NCBI GenBank assembly: GCA_033239525.1
Contig: BSYO01000003.1
Location: 6,628,001 to 6,692,000 of the forward strand
Direction of reading: 5' to 3'
DNA length: 64,000 nucleotides
DNA from: Nepenthes gracilis
Taxonomy: Eukaryota; Streptophyta; Magnoliopsida; Caryophyllales; Nepenthaceae
Part shown: piece by piece, positions 56,560-64,000 of the stretch
Layout of the letters: the number at the start of each line of letters is the position of its first letter
Position numbering within the stretch: position 1 is the stretch's first letter
Notes under the pieces: model-generated
The model's input: only the letters and a program-made list of their open reading frames with translations
What the model was told of the DNA's origin: nothing
Database searches by the model: none
Position numbers and translations under genes: made by a program

Positions 56560-57299
56560 TGGGTCCTTCCCTAGGTATCTTTTTTTAATTTAAATTTTCC
56601 CATCATATCTATTTCAGTTGGTTTGGTCTTGAATGTAAAGTTCTTCTATGCATTGGCTCGTTATGTCTTGCGTGTGGTCATATTGGTATTGCTCTTAGCT
56701 GTCTCCGCCTACCAGTCTTGTTTTTTTTATTCACTTGGCAATCCATGTTCACATAGTATGATTGCCTTGTGTCTAACATTGAGAATCTGGAGCCCGTGGT
56801 CCTACCTCCTCTCTTATACTGTGATACAAACTATCTGGCTTCCTAATTGCTCTTCTAGCTCTTGTGGGGGCATGAAGCCAGGGGCAAACATTTTTTTTTT
56901 TAACTGGCCTCGTAATAGGTTCACTGGAACTATCCTCCACATTCTTTTTCATGGCTTCCTCAATTCTTCCATCATCCGCTGTTGATGGTCTTGTTGAAAT
57001 AACAGTTCTATTCCTATTAGCAGTTAGTGAAATAAAAGCTGTTGGCAATAAATTGATCGTAGCTGTTCTGTTCAAGTCGGAGGCGGTGGAGGAAGAGAAG
57101 AAGATTCAATGTTCACCAACTCTTCTGTAGTAATGTTGTTCATATATTGAAAATTAGAATATGAGTTTCCATTGTTATAAGTGTTTTGTCTCTTCCCCAA
57201 GGTAGCATTGCCGAGCAGGCGCCGATTGGTTGGAAGGTAAGGATAGCATGATTGACTGGTTGTGGGTCCTTTTGGATCATGGGCCAAAGCTACTTGGGT
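56560..57299 (-). pseudogene. LINE ORF1 tail
   Basis: Right next to the mitochondrial-like insert the reading is FGP*SKRTHNQSI, where plant LINE ORF1 has FGPW followed by a basic stretch (TGG to TGA here). Low-complexity Asn/Ser/Pro-rich sequence follows, as usual in ORF1 tails (for example at 57075-56773). No domain is present. Confidence 0.55.
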
Positions 57300-58165
57300 A
57301 GAGACCGCTGAAATCCAGAGATCTACGAAGGAACGCCAAAAGCGAAGGCAGCTCTCTGGGTCCCTACCGACGCTCTAGATCGATTCCTAACAGGATTGGC
57401 AAATCTTTCTTTGTTAAGACAGAGGAGAGCGAAGGAGAGGCCTTTGGAGGTTCGGGAATGACTAAAGCACTACTAAAAAGGGCGGAGAAAGCCAAAGACA
57501 AGTGAACGGATTGACTAAGCCAATCATGAATGACCACCTAAGGAAGCGGCTAGGCTAAGGCTAAGAGGAGCAAGCAAAGGCAGAAGGAAGACCTTCCATT
57601 CTTGCACAGAGCCTCTTACTCGAAAAGTGGATAGGCAGCAAGCACAACTGGATCCCCTCATCTCTTATAGATTCTCGTTCTTCCATATATCCCTTCAAAG
57701 CCAAGCCTTATCTTCGTCTAAACCATCAAGATACACGGCAGCCGTATTCACCGACGCTTCCTCGGACTACGTCCGACAAACCGCTCCATATCCTAAAAGT
57801 CTCCGACTTGGTTTTCGTTTGAAGGAAGGAACTAGGAGATATTTAAAAGTCTCACGTTCCATAAACTTTGGATGCCTAAACGGGCACCACCCATCTTAAC
57901 CTAAGCAGAGATGAATTAGCGGATCACTAGGCTAAGTCAAAACATGCCTAAACCTTCTTTGGTAGTGAGCTCCCCTAGGTATTTTCTACCTACCTACCTG
58001 TTGGTTTCCGGTACAGGTATCCTTTTGTTGAAGTTCGTTCGAGCTTTTCCTGGGAGTATGGCATGGGTTACTTCAACGCCCGTTGGATCATCGAAGAATG
58101 GAAAAATTCCTATCTATGGTAAGACCATCCATGAGGGTTCATCAACTCATTTCTCGGTCAGATAT
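57300..58165. other. Mitochondrial-like DNA inserted in the LINE (probable NUMT)
   Basis: The segment has a base composition (about 45-50% GC by eye) and word usage unlike its surroundings. Runs such as AGGCTAAGGCTAAGAGGAGC, CCTACCTACCTACC and GGAAGGAACTAGGAG are the style of plant mitochondrial intergenic DNA. It interrupts LINE ORF1 between the CCHC knuckle and FGPW, so it was inserted later. No mitochondrial gene is recognised. The 90-codon ORF at 57627-57899 is not a known protein. Identity is inferred from style only and was not checked by search. Confidence 0.5.
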
Positions 58166-58961
58166 TGGTCACAAAAAGTCTAATTTGAACTTGTCACCAG
58201 CCTCATCTGGCTTTTCTAGCCTCACAACTGATCCCTCACCAGATGCTTAGCCAGAGCCATTCTCTTTGTACAAGAAACTAACAATTAATGGAATCATGCC
58301 CCGTCCTACCACAACCAAAACAAATATAGAAGAGGTTTATTGAGGTCAATATTCACAGTTATCTTAGCAAATCTTCCTCTGTTAGCCAAAGATGTATTCA
58401 ATCAACCTTGATTGGTTGCTCAATCAATTTGTCCATAGCCCAAAGTGAGGTTCTGAATTTAGGGATCCATGGTCTAACAGCTAGGTAATATTGAAAAATC
58501 ATTTAAAGTCCCTTAGTAAGGATTTTAACATAGTCCTTATGTTAGTTAAATCTGATTTAATAATAATTTAAGTCCATGTCTCTTACCTTGAACCTCCTTG
58601 ACCAACTTGACAACCACAGAATATTCCCAACCCTTGACCAACTTAAATTTTAATCTTTCAGATAGAGTGATTGGAGGCCACTTAACCGAGAAATCAACTG
58701 TTACATTGCCGTCTTCAGCTATGTTGTCTTCCATTTCGTCCACAATCTCCTATTGGTCCTGTTCCTTACTCATCTTCTGCAAAACAGTGGTGCCTTCAAT
58801 CTAGTCGTCCTCATCTTCAAGGTCCATCCCAAATGGTTGGCTGAACAGAGATACAAAAGACTCTACGTTTTTTCCTTTGGTGTGGATGACTGTTGGTGAC
58901 ACTAGGGACCAAAGGGCCTCCTGGAATTAGCTCCATTGGGGGATTAAGATGTGGGGGCCAT
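58166..58961 (-). pseudogene. LINE ORF1 N-terminal part with CCHC zinc knuckle
   Basis: The likely ATG is at 58961 (MAPTS). A DUF4283-like region (KLVKGWEYSVVVKLVKE, about 58655-58605) is followed by YYLAVRPWIPKF (about 58500-58460). A perfect CX2CX4HX4C knuckle, CFGCGRTGHDSINC, lies at about 58283-58324. This is the layout of plant LINE ORF1, an RNA-binding protein. Several stops interrupt it. The ATG is about 345 bases past the stop codon of the GH43-like gene, on the same strand. Confidence 0.75.
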
Positions 58962-59305
58962 TGACAGAGGGGGAAGTGAAAGGTTTCCCAGAGCTTTCAA
59001 GGAAAGAGAGAAGTTATGAAAGTAAAATGTTCTGTTGCAGATTGCTAGTAACCCAGATGTGGGAAGGAATCACAATTGATTAGGGAATATTTTACTTTTT
59101 TTCTGAGCTGTTGGCCATAATGTTTTGACACTATTTATGAAATATGAAGTATTGAAAAATCAGATTTCAAACTTCCCACTGCATTTTCTGAGATCACAGA
59201 ACTCTGAGCAGAAGTCGCTAAATTCAATATGATACAAGTGAAAATATTTGGTAGATTAAATACTGAAATATGTGGACTTAAATAGCTGCTACTATACGTA
59301 TCTTA
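58962..59305. other. LINE 5' end and 3' flank of the GH43-like gene
   Basis: About 340 bases between LINE ORF1 and the stop codon of the gene at 59306. It should contain the gene's 3' UTR and the LINE 5' leader. AATAAG lies about 10 bases past the stop on the minus strand (complement of about 59303-59308), but no standard AATAAA signal was seen close by. The border between the two units is not visible. Confidence 0.5.
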
Positions 59306-60781
59306 TTATAAATGGAATCCTTCCCATCTGTGAAATCGTCTGACAGCACTGCCATTAGAAACAGCCATACCTATTCCTGTCCTACCCTCCTGCCCAAGGC
59401 CTCTGTAGTACAATCTCCATTCATCTGCACTGCCCTCCATGTGAACCAGATATGGGGAACCGACTCCTCTGTTGTCCCAGCCATAATTTCCCGAAGGCCA
59501 GAGGACTGGGTCATCTTGTATCCTCACCCAATTCTTCAGTCCGTCTTCGGATATGGCCATCCCAATACTCCTCATGCCATCTGCAGCAACACCTTCATAT
59601 GCCATCAAATATTTTCCATATTTTTGATCTCGGACTACATGGGCATTCATGACACCAAGCTCATCAAAATACCCATTTCCTCTGCCTCCCAAGATCTTCC
59701 CCAATTTCACCCATCTGATCCCATCTCTTGATCGTGCCATTCCGATGGCAAACTGCTTGCTTTCGAGATCGTATGAATGATAATACATCCTGATATCATC
59801 GCCACAGTGCATAACAACTCGTGGTGCAGCAATGAACAGAGAATCCCACTCCTTGCCTGAACCCACATCAAGCAAAGCTCCATTATGATGATCCCCTTCA
59901 ATTCGGGCCCAGTTTCTGCCATCTTGGCTGCATGCTAAGCCTGGCAGAGACTTGAGAACTTTTCCGATTTCATGGTGTTCTGATTTCTTGGCATCAGAAT
60001 GAGCCCTTTCTGGGTTTTCAATGGGCAATTTAGGAAGCTCTGGCAACTTAACTTCTTCAGCTGTACAACCTGTGTAGTATAGCCAATAGACTGAACTGTA
60101 CATGTTGCTTGACATGATGACCATCTCAGATGGTCGAATGCTCTCAGTGTCGAAACCCCACCAATTGACGCTGCAATTCATCACCATCCCCACATCACTG
60201 CTTGATCTAGCAGGTCCTGCTCCTCTTGCCCAGCAAATTCCATTCCCGGAAACTGCCAAACCAATTGAGTCGGAGGCATTCTCTCTGCTCAACCTTCCAT
60301 AGTACCACATGTACCATCTCTCTTCATCATCCCCAATATATCTTTTCACAACCGGAGATCCAATCTCCGATCCATCCCAGGAGCATTCAGGCCCCAAATC
60401 TAGCACTAGCCCCCTACAACTCATAGAAGAAAGTGCTCGGCGTTGAGCTGGGGCTGATGACTGTTGTGCTGTCGAATTCGGATCCAGTGTGATGGGAGGA
60501 TTCTTACTCGTGACATTGTCACTGTCGACTCCCGGTTTTGTTGAGCAGCGGGTGAGCAAGAGGCTGCCATTCTTAGGGGTAGGAGGAGAAGTACATCCTC
60601 TTTGCTGGCTCGGTAAGCCGATGCTGAAAGATCTTCCCTTGACAGTGGCTAATAATGTCTCTGCCTTTTTGCAGGGGGGTGCTGATTTGGCCATGTTTGA
60701 TGCACCAGTGATTCTTGCGGTGGTGGCAGATGTGAGGTTATGAACAGTTTTGATGGTGGAGGCTGCCCGTGCTCCGTCCAT
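59306..60781 (-). CDS. GH43/GH32-like five-bladed beta-propeller protein (491 aa)
   Basis: A single uninterrupted exon and the only intact host gene here. Residues 1-115 are Ser/Thr/Ala/Pro-rich and may include an organelle transit peptide. From residue 125 on, five copies of a blade pattern (aromatic YYxG, then IGxAxSxDGxxW) are visible at about 156-186, 232-293, 331-358, 391-420 and 455-485: WYMWYYG...IGLAVSGNGICWARG, YWLYYTG...LACSQDGRNWARI, MYYHS...IGMARSRDGIRWVKL, AYEG...IGMAISEDGLKNWVRI, LYYRG...IGMAVSNGS. Five such blades define the arabinanase/levansucrase/invertase fold (GH43, GH32 and relatives). Plants have one conserved predicted plastid protein of this kind without proven activity, so a glycoside substrate is not assigned. 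The start is the first Met, about 95 bases from a TATA box. Confidence 0.85.
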   Translation of the reverse strand: MDGARAASTIKTVHNLTSATTARITGASNMAKSAPPCKKAETLLATVKGRSFSIGLPSQQRGCTSPPTPKNGSLLLTRCSTKPGVDSDNVTSKNPPITLDPNSTAQQSSAPAQRRALSSMSCRGLVLDLGPECSWDGSEIGSPVVKRYIGDDEERWYMWYYGRLSRENASDSIGLAVSGNGICWARGAGPARSSSDVGMVMNCSVNWWGFDTESIRPSEMVIMSSNMYSSVYWLYYTGCTAEEVKLPELPKLPIENPERAHSDAKKSEHHEIGKVLKSLPGLACSQDGRNWARIEGDHHNGALLDVGSGKEWDSLFIAAPRVVMHCGDDIRMYYHSYDLESKQFAIGMARSRDGIRWVKLGKILGGRGNGYFDELGVMNAHVVRDQKYGKYLMAYEGVAADGMRSIGMAISEDGLKNWVRIQDDPVLWPSGNYGWDNRGVGSPYLVHMEGSADEWRLYYRGLGQEGRTGIGMAVSNGSAVRRFHRWEGFHL

Positions 60782-60874
60782 TAGCGGACAGCAGGGATGG
60801 TGGTGGTGGGTGGGAGGGGGAGATGAGATATCAGCAGGGGAGCAAATCCAAGTTCACTTGTGCCGCATTTAAAT

Positions 60875-60884
60875 GAGTTTTATA
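60875..60884 (-). promoter_or_regulatory. TATA box of the GH43-like gene
   Basis: On the minus strand the sequence reads TATAAAACTC, about 95 bases upstream of the ATG. That leaves room for a transcription start near 60850 and a 5' UTR of about 70 bases. The 60781-60840 stretch is CT-rich on the minus strand, as in many plant leaders. Confidence 0.6.
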
Positions 60885-60889
60885 CGGCG

Positions 60890-63600
60890 AAGTGCTCTGC
60901 CTTGTGCCTAAGAGAAGCACATTTCATCTGTCAAGTAGCCAGGATGATGAAGTGGCTGTGACCTGACAGTCAAACTGGTAGACAAACGCTTCGGCTTTGG
61001 CTATGGCGTGTGATGCCCTTCCTGGGTTTTCACGGAAAAGTGGTTCTATTAACTGCAACGACCGTAACAAGAAGCTTGATTCGTGAGAACGGTGAAGTAC
61101 AGACGTGAACACGAAATATAGTTAGGGTGTCATAGTTAGTTCTTTTGAAAAATATGGCACTATACGTGCAATAATGAGATAGTATTTTTTATTCTATGAG
61201 AGTACGTTTTAAAGAAATGATGTTACTTTATATTAAATAAAATTTTAACCATTTTACACACCCAAATTAGACTTCATTAATATCGAGTTTGGCTAGGCTC
61301 GGTTCAGTAGATTTAGAGGAGAAGTATTGACCGATATATCGAGTCTGATTGGGTTAAGTTCGGTTATCAGGGTCAAAAGTCAAAACTGCTCCGACCTGTA
61401 ATTAAAATCAAGCTTTGGGTCAGTTCAAAACTTTGTTTTTTAATTGAAAAAAACGTATTCATATAAAAATATCAAACATGTTGAATAAGTCATGAAAATA
61501 TAATATTTAGAAAAATATCATCTAAAACTATTTTAATAAATTTTGCACGAAAAAGTTACTATTAATAAAAATATAATATATGGTGGTGATTTTTATTAAA
61601 ATTGCTATTTATCTAATATAAAAAATATCCATTAAAAAAAGTATAATTCGGACATTAGAAATTTCTCAAAAAAGTTACGTCTTCAAAAGTGCTTTTACTT
61701 CGAGTCATTTGAAACTTCTCTAAATAACCCAATCGTGTTGCCTATATCTCAAATGAAGAATTAATATTATTTTAGAACTTTATAAAACTAATAATCATGA
61801 AAAATAAAATAAAAATTGTGGGTTAAACTTATATCAAATACGAATTGCATGGAGATTAAATCCTTATTGTGATGTTGTTACACCTCAAATGGATTATTTG
61901 ATATATACCATTTTGCGACAATTACCGAATATTATATTCAAAAATTGGCTTAGGCTTCATTTCTAAAAATAATATTTTACTCGGTTATAGCAAATGCTCG
62001 AGTAACACATCACCTGAAAATATATTATATTTAAATGTATTTTCGTGTCTAATATTTGATATTACAAAATAAAATACTTTAATGATTATCAATTAATCAG
62101 TAGAACGAAATTAATTTCTCAACAATAACATATATAACACATAATCAATATTTAAAAATATTATTTATTGAAGAGAGTACAATATTATTAAAAAGTAAAA
62201 GACAATTTTTAATGCACCCAAATTTCTAGCGCAAGAGATTAAGGGATTGTATCTCTCAATTTAACCCCTTTCAATTACAATCGTTTGATATCAATCGAAC
62301 TATTGTGAATTTTTTTAAAAAAAAAATTAATTATTTAATATTGATTAAACGATGATAATTAAAAAATGTTGAATCAATATCTCTAAGAGAAGGGTTGAGA
62401 CCTCGAATACCTTTGTGAGATTTCAATGTGAAATTAATTGTTCATAATAAAAATAGTAACTTAACCCAAACCACTTGATTACCGTTAAAATTAAAAATTA
62501 AGTAAATAAATAATAAAAATTAAATAATTATTTAAATTGGTTAATATAATTTTTATTATTTATATATGTTAGCTATTAATCCTAATAATCAAATAAATAT
62601 AAAAAAATTTAATTATAATTATCATAGTAGCACTCTTATAAGGTAGTCCCATATTATCCCACCAACCTAGCTTTAAAAAAAATAAGAGAAAACAGCATTA
62701 AATTCACATTAAAAAGCGTGCTGAATATTATCCCAACATAGCTTTTTTGATTAAATATGAGAAAAATTTTATAATAAATTAAAAAATATCATATTCCTTT
62801 ATTAAAATTATCATATAATTAGCTCCTTTTAATAAATAATATTTACCTTTAATGCACTATATAATCTTCTCTAACACCTGATTTTTACCTTCTTTTAGAA
62901 CAATATTGTTTAAAAAGCCTAACAATTTTTATTTTTTATTTTTTTATTTTTTTTTTATTTTTTTATTATAGCGAATTGCCAGACCTACCCTTCACGGGGG
63001 CTAAGGAAGGATCGGTATCGAGCTAATTCAGAAGGCAGATGGCAGGCTTGCCTGTCACACTCACGCATACTTCAATTATCACACCTAACTATATTTTTTA
63101 ATGCAATATTTATTTAATTTTATTAGATATTTTGCCTATTTATAATAATACTCTCTTTAATTTTTACATGAACTATCCATTATAATTAAAAAAATTGAAA
63201 TAGATCTTAGATACAGAGAACGAGTTACAAGCTGACTGTATATGGTTAAATTAATTAGCATTTATCATATTTATTATATGATATTTTTTACGGGATTAAT
63301 TGCTTAGACAAAATTAAGATTTAATTTTCATTGTATTATAATAATTTCATAATTTCTTTATTTGAAAAGGCCGCTCAAACCGAGCCAATGTTTTCTTACA
63401 TAGCAATCTTGGCAAATATTTTTAGTCGTAATTATCTAATGGGGTTAAAAAAGTCGCTTTAAAATATGGATTCAGGAAAATCCAATGGCTTCCATTTTAT
63501 ATTTAAAAAAACATAATTTTTAATTTTTTTTATATATTTTTTTTTCAATTTTTTATTATAAAAACAAAAATTTTTATATTTTTATTTTAAAAATTTATAA
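60890..63600. other. AT-rich intergenic DNA
   Basis: No supported ORF. The patch at 60900-61110 is GC-richer and may be upstream regulatory sequence of the GH43-like gene. At 61280-61440 there are GGCTCGGTT/AAGTTCGGTT-type words common in decayed plant repeats. A pyrimidine/purine patch at 62205-62290 also looks repeat-derived. T-runs near 62930-62960 precede a short GC-richer patch (62970-63060) of unknown origin. Confidence 0.5.
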
Positions 63601-63616
63601 TTTGTTTTAAAAAAAT

Positions 63617-63650
63617 CGGGAGCTGTCGGATTTCAATCCAACAGCTCCCG
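63617..63650. repeat. Inverted repeat (16-bp arms, 2-base loop)
   Basis: CGGGAGCTGTCGGATT is followed, after TC, by AATCCAACAGCTCCCG. The arms pair over 16 positions with one mismatch (G-U type in RNA). It stands out from the AT-rich surroundings and is followed at 63663-63683 by a second small palindrome. Confidence 0.8.
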
Positions 63651-63662
63651 TTAGCGTTGGAT

Positions 63663-63683
63663 GGGGCTGTGCATTGCAGCCCC
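63663..63683. repeat. Inverted repeat GGGGCTG...CAGCCCC
   Basis: Seven-base arms around the loop TGCATTG. It lies 12 bases after the larger inverted repeat, and the two share a GGATT/GGATG word. They may be parts of one degenerate element. Confidence 0.7.
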
Positions 63684-63689
63684 CCTCGT

Positions 63690-64000
63690 TCCTTAAAATA
63701 AATATTAAAAAAAATAAATTTCTGATGTGTCATAATCTTATAAGATTTTTCAACATCAGTCGAATTTATATTTTATAACCGTACGGCCGAGATAATAGAC
63801 AATTAGATGATGTGATCGGATATGTGATTATTAATTAAATTTGTATTATTTTAATTATGGATTTTTCTAATATATAATATCTATAAATGAGATGATATAT
63901 TTGAAATTATATAATTCATTGGAAGCATCATATAACTCAATAATATCATCAATTACTAAATAAAAAATTCAGCTTTTTTTTTCATATAAATATATGAAAT
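63690..64000. other. AT-rich DNA to the window end
   Basis: No ORF, repeat end or splice signal that I can support. Confidence 0.5.

Larger units (their letters stand above)
49130..58961 (-). mobile_element. L1-type LINE broken into three pieces by later insertions
   Basis: Minus-strand fragments follow the exact order of a plant L1: ORF1 with DUF4283-like region and CCHC knuckle (58961-58165), the ORF1 tail (57299-56560), endonuclease (56533-55868), RT (55594-54556), RT C-terminal and first half of the zinc-binding domain (54370-53596), then its second half and RNase H (49912-49130). Two inserts interrupt it, about 57300-58165 and about 49913-53595. Joining the pieces by position gives a single element of about 5.3 kb. 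All coding parts have stops and frameshifts. The 5' end lies between 58961 and the GH43-like gene. Confidence 0.8.

Noticed and set aside
57627..57899. 90-codon plus-strand ORF as a gene
   Set aside because: It lies in the mitochondrial-like insert, lacks promoter or splice context and matches no protein I know.
1..64000. tRNA or rRNA genes
   Set aside because: I looked for GGTTCGANNCC-type B boxes with matching arms and for conserved rRNA blocks and saw none. Sites such as 47395 (GGTTCGAATTTTT) do not fit a tRNA.

Overview
This window looks like nuclear DNA of a flowering plant, probably a eudicot. Evidence: split plant genes with GT...AG introns, two exons that read as the plant anaphase-promoting-complex subunit APC2, an intact plant beta-propeller (GH43/GH32-like) gene, and retrotransposons typical of angiosperms. 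By my count about 70% of the window is transposable element, mostly nested and decayed. I found no bacterial genes, CRISPR array, rRNA or tRNA.

Layout. 1-4467: the 5' end of APC2 on the minus strand (exon 2 at 2571-2660, exon 1 at 3911-4141) and its promoter. 4468-20761: a 16.3 kb Ty3/gypsy element of the Tat lineage, minus strand, with 0.9 kb LTRs. It carries gag, a pol that is tandemly duplicated inside the element, and a block of plus-strand (antisense) accessory ORF cassettes. 20767-28845: a degenerate exon resembling a mitochondrial uncoupling protein (UCP3-type carrier), followed by a well preserved Ty1/copia element (22384-27474, 271 bp LTRs, 5 bp target duplication) in what would be its intron. 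28851-30265: a solo LTR. 30329-37687: a Tnt1/Tork-like copia element on the plus strand, itself interrupted by a gypsy-type solo LTR (34296-36133). 37693-40346: mostly unassigned, with one exon-like ORF. 40347-44871: a mosaic of nested, related copia LTRs. 44880-48850: a possible host first exon at 45792, a second solo LTR of the 28.8 kb family in opposite orientation (46291-47468), and unassigned DNA.

49130-58961: one minus-strand L1-type LINE, broken into three pieces by a mitochondrial-like insert (about 57300-58165) and by a gypsy-type LTR (about 49913-53595). That LTR in turn carries a Tat-type solo LTR (51210-52394). 59306-60781: the only clearly intact host gene, a five-bladed beta-propeller protein with its TATA box. 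60890-64000: AT-rich intergenic DNA with two small inverted repeats.

The features that stand out are the antisense ORF module repeated three times inside the Tat element, the internal pol duplication with its chimeric junction, the Tat 3' LTR sitting about 330 bp upstream of APC2 in the same orientation, and the layered insertion history of the LINE. All coordinates for decayed elements are by-eye estimates; exact LTR ends are given only where a target-site duplication supports them.
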